Assembly (NCBI GenBank): GCA_029204225.1
Contig: CM055099.1
Span: forward strand, 64,663,614-64,727,613
Origin: Diphasiastrum complanatum
Taxonomy: Eukaryota; Streptophyta; Lycopodiopsida; Lycopodiales; Lycopodiaceae
Length of the DNA stretch: 64,000 nucleotides
Reading direction: 5' to 3'
In this document: one piece after another, positions 63,345-64,000 of the stretch
Position numbering within the stretch: position 1 is the first letter of the stretch
How the letters are laid out: each line of letters opens with the position of its first letter
Position numbers and translations under genes: made by a program
Notes under the pieces: generated by a model
Database searches by the model: none
The model's input: only the letters and a program-made list of their open reading frames with translations
What the model was told of the DNA's origin: nothing

Positions 63345-64000
63345 TGATACATTATACAAGACAATGCATCCGCGGCTACATTTTCCTTTCCTTTGCACTA
63401 TAGAATCTCCAAATGAAATTTCTACATCCACTTGGCCTACCGTGCCTGGCGATCATTTACCTCTAGCTGATTGCAAAAGTACTTAAGAGTATGATGGTTG
63501 GTATAAACATAAAATTTGGCACCAAACAAATGGTGTCGTCACACCTTGAGTGAATGTATAATTGCATACAATTCCTTCTAATGTGTCGAGTACCTCTGCT
63601 GAGCAAAAATTAGCTTTTTACTTTTAAAAGCTACTGGCCTCCCGTCCTAACTGAGGATTGCCCATATTGTGATCTCACTTGCATCGGTCTCTAAACAAAA
63701 TGGCTTTTGGAGATCAACAATCTTAAGCATAATGTAGCCTAATCTAACATACTCATCGAGTATCTTCCTCATCTCTTCCTCCTCCTTAAGGCTCATCCTA
63801 TAGGGAGGTCGACAAACAAGCACTACCCCTAGAACCAGCTCAATCCTGTGTTCGACATATCTACCGAGGGGTAACCCGGACTGGGTTTTCTTGAACGAAA
63901 AGTGACTTAAACGTCTACCTAACATACTCATCTAAAGTTTTAAGCTCCATAGGATCCAAAGCAGATGTGGATTCTATTTTTGAAAATTGCAATGCAGAAT
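63345..64000 (-). pseudogene. Ty3/gypsy RT-RNase H relic with RT core deleted
   Basis: The minus strand at 63931-63647 reads SGLPLGRYVEHRIELV and CRPPYRMSLKEEEEMRKIL, DEYVRLGYI: the N-terminal part of Ty3/gypsy RT. It then jumps straight into VDLQKPFCLETDASEITIWA, the start of RNase H, so the YxDD active site and palm are deleted. RNase H goes on in the same strand with stops: RYSTH*KELYAIIHSLKV, HHLFGAKFYVYTNHHTLKYF, GKENVAADALSC (ending about 63352). It runs out of the window to the right. Confidence 0.85.

Overview
The window is nuclear DNA from a land plant: AT-rich, with spliced genes whose introns obey GT-AG, multi-kilobase introns full of transposon debris, and long AG/CT microsatellites. 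Two plant family assignments support this (an RMR-type PA-TM-RING-H2 receptor and a GAT1-like amino acid transporter), as do Ty1/copia elements primed by initiator-Met tRNA. The species cannot be read from the sequence; the repeat load fits a large-genome plant. No CRISPR array, operon, rRNA or tRNA gene was seen.

Layout. 1-4008 holds the 3' part of a broken Ty1/copia element with its 3' LTR, directly followed (4009-5308) by a decayed MULE/SWIM-type sequence. 9533-19889 (minus) is a four-exon RMR gene; its 5-kb intron 3 holds Ty3/gypsy debris and its 3.8-kb intron 1 holds a complete MITE and two copia fragments. 21-27 kb is gene-poor and contains a curious array of GGCGAAGGTT-like motifs and a TC microsatellite. 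27.3-28.5 kb is a copia 3' end on the plus strand. 29176-32168 (minus) is a seven-exon, apparently intact GAT1-like transporter. 33.2-36.3 kb is a MITE abutting a copia element with two LTRs, a primer site and a gag but no pol. 36.3-44.7 kb is mostly repeats, with one small putative membrane-protein gene (40598-40897), a CCHC knuckle fragment and a decayed hAT-like stretch. 44.7-54.2 kb is a head-to-tail run of three copia elements on the minus strand. 55455-56830 (minus) is the long exon of an ARID-domain gene. 57-64 kb holds a gag fragment, a LINE-type endonuclease relic, a 107-bp tandem duplication, a 53-bp inverted repeat pair and a Ty3/gypsy RT/RNase H relic.

How the parts relate. The host genes (RMR, GAT1-like, ARID, the small membrane protein) are not functionally linked; they are islands between transposons. 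One copia LTR family occurs four times (3359, 18822, 33656, 35692), which allows its ends, primer site and polypurine tract to be compared. I found no convincing new enzymatic or defence system. The most unusual signals are the motif array at 25.4-26.2 kb, the shared module that replaces pol in two copies of the same copia family, the copia elements joined through a truncated LTR, a MITE family with GGG(T)GGTTTCACA ends, and the hydrophobic N-terminal segment in front of the ARID domain.
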